A DNA stretch of 64,000 bases from Isochrysis galbana (lineage: Eukaryota; Haptophyta; Isochrysidales; Isochrysidaceae), in contig CM030945.1 in assembly GCA_018136815.1 (NCBI GenBank), positions 99,811 to 163,810 on the forward strand. The letters run 5' to 3'. Positions 63,383 to 64,000 of the stretch are shown here, piece after piece. The notes under the pieces were generated by a model, which searched no databases, was not told where the DNA came from, and was given only the letters and a program-made list of their open reading frames with translations. Numbering within the stretch: position 1 is the first letter of the stretch; each line of letters opens with the position of its first letter. The position numbers were made by a program, and so were the translations under genes.

Positions 63383-63606
63383 GCCGAAATTAGACCCCTC
63401 GAAGCTCGAAATTTGCTCCAACCTCATCGAAATTTCGAATCGAAATAAGGGTGGTTTTGGATCGAAACTCTGGCCGGAGCCAAAGAACCATCCACCCCCC
63501 TGCGATGCCTCTTGGCATGTAGGGGGGACTCCCCCAGACTGCCCAGACTCTCCCTGAGAGTCGGGCACAGATCGCACGCCTTAGCCCGCGTTGGCCTGCT
63601 TGTCGC

Positions 63607-64000
63607 TCTGACCAACCCCTCCTCCCCCTGGGCCCCCCTGATCAGGAGCCCCCAGCCAGCTCCAGTCGACCGGCAGGGGCGCGAGAGCCAGCGAGGGAGA
63701 GGCAGGAGGGGCCAGGGCCATGCCCCAGCCTCACCTGCCCCCTGAGCTGCGCTCCCAAGCCCCTGCAGGCCTCCTAGGGACCTGAAGAGGGGCCGCAGGC
63801 GCGCGCCATGCGCCATGGGCCCCCGCCGCAGGGAAGAGAGGAGGAAGAGGGAAGAGGGAGGGGAGGGGGGAGTGGGGAGTGGCAGCTCTCCCCTCCGGCA
63901 GAAACGTGTCTTCTCGCCCCGTTTGGGTAAGAGAAGACGGGGGCACCAGAACCAGGAGGGAAGGGCCGCGGCTTGCCGAGGCCACTCGCTTCGGCGAGGA
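63607..64000 (-). repeat. Hairpin-repeat family, copy D (runs off the window)
   Basis: Matches 27991-28370 (copy C, same strand) from ctgaccaacccctcctcccc through the catggcgcgcgcctgcgg landmark. The hairpin end would lie to the left and is absent. Confidence 0.8.

Overview
The window is nuclear DNA from a GC-rich, intron-containing eukaryote with flagella. The best guess is a unicellular alga with a complex (secondary) plastid, possibly a haptophyte; that is inference. Supporting points: short spliceosomal introns (about 90-300 nt, two of them GC-AG); genes for RFT1, hnRNP-H-type and CCCH RNA-binding proteins, an F-box protein and ciliary-type proteins; a RelA/SpoT enzyme with a signal-peptide-like N-terminus; very many simple repeats and transposon remnants; and three 100-N scaffold gaps.

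Layout. 1-334 (-): 5' part of RFT1. 650-5650: repeats and a 5'-truncated retroelement ORF that joins a phage-methyltransferase-like domain to a retropepsin. 6396-10966 (+): a ten-exon bifunctional RelA/SpoT homologue. 11-16 kb: inverted-repeat transposons, a (CA)n array and a hAT-like MITE. 17252-19682 (+): a seven-transmembrane protein with a C-terminal TIR domain, interrupted by a gap. 20-24 kb: repeats, an intronless zinc-finger ORF (-) with a second hAT-like MITE just before its start codon, and a copia remnant. 24517-27203 (+): F-box protein. 27.8-32.4 kb: hairpin-rich repeats and a Mutator-like element with a 15-bp minisatellite. 32769-35209 (-): sperm-tail PG-rich repeat protein. 36-45.9 kb: transposon territory with a 202-bp tandem array, a Ty3/gypsy RNase H fragment between 684-bp direct repeats, a TRIM-like LTR element and a second zinc-finger ORF. 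46167-46778 (+): hotdog thioesterase. 47.7-49 kb: retroelement remnants. 50193-52336 (+): three-qRRM protein. 55196-57604 (-): coiled-coil, possibly centriolar protein. 59428-61020 (-): tristetraprolin-type CCCH protein. 61-64 kb: low-complexity DNA and a further hairpin repeat.

The host genes belong to unrelated pathways: dolichol-linked glycosylation, ppGpp signalling, NAD/TIR signalling, ubiquitination, cilia, acyl-CoA metabolism and RNA processing. Nearly all share one feature: a long polypurine/polypyrimidine tract directly 5' of the start codon. Several transposons are well delimited by target-site duplications, and two have an unoccupied paralogous site inside the same window.
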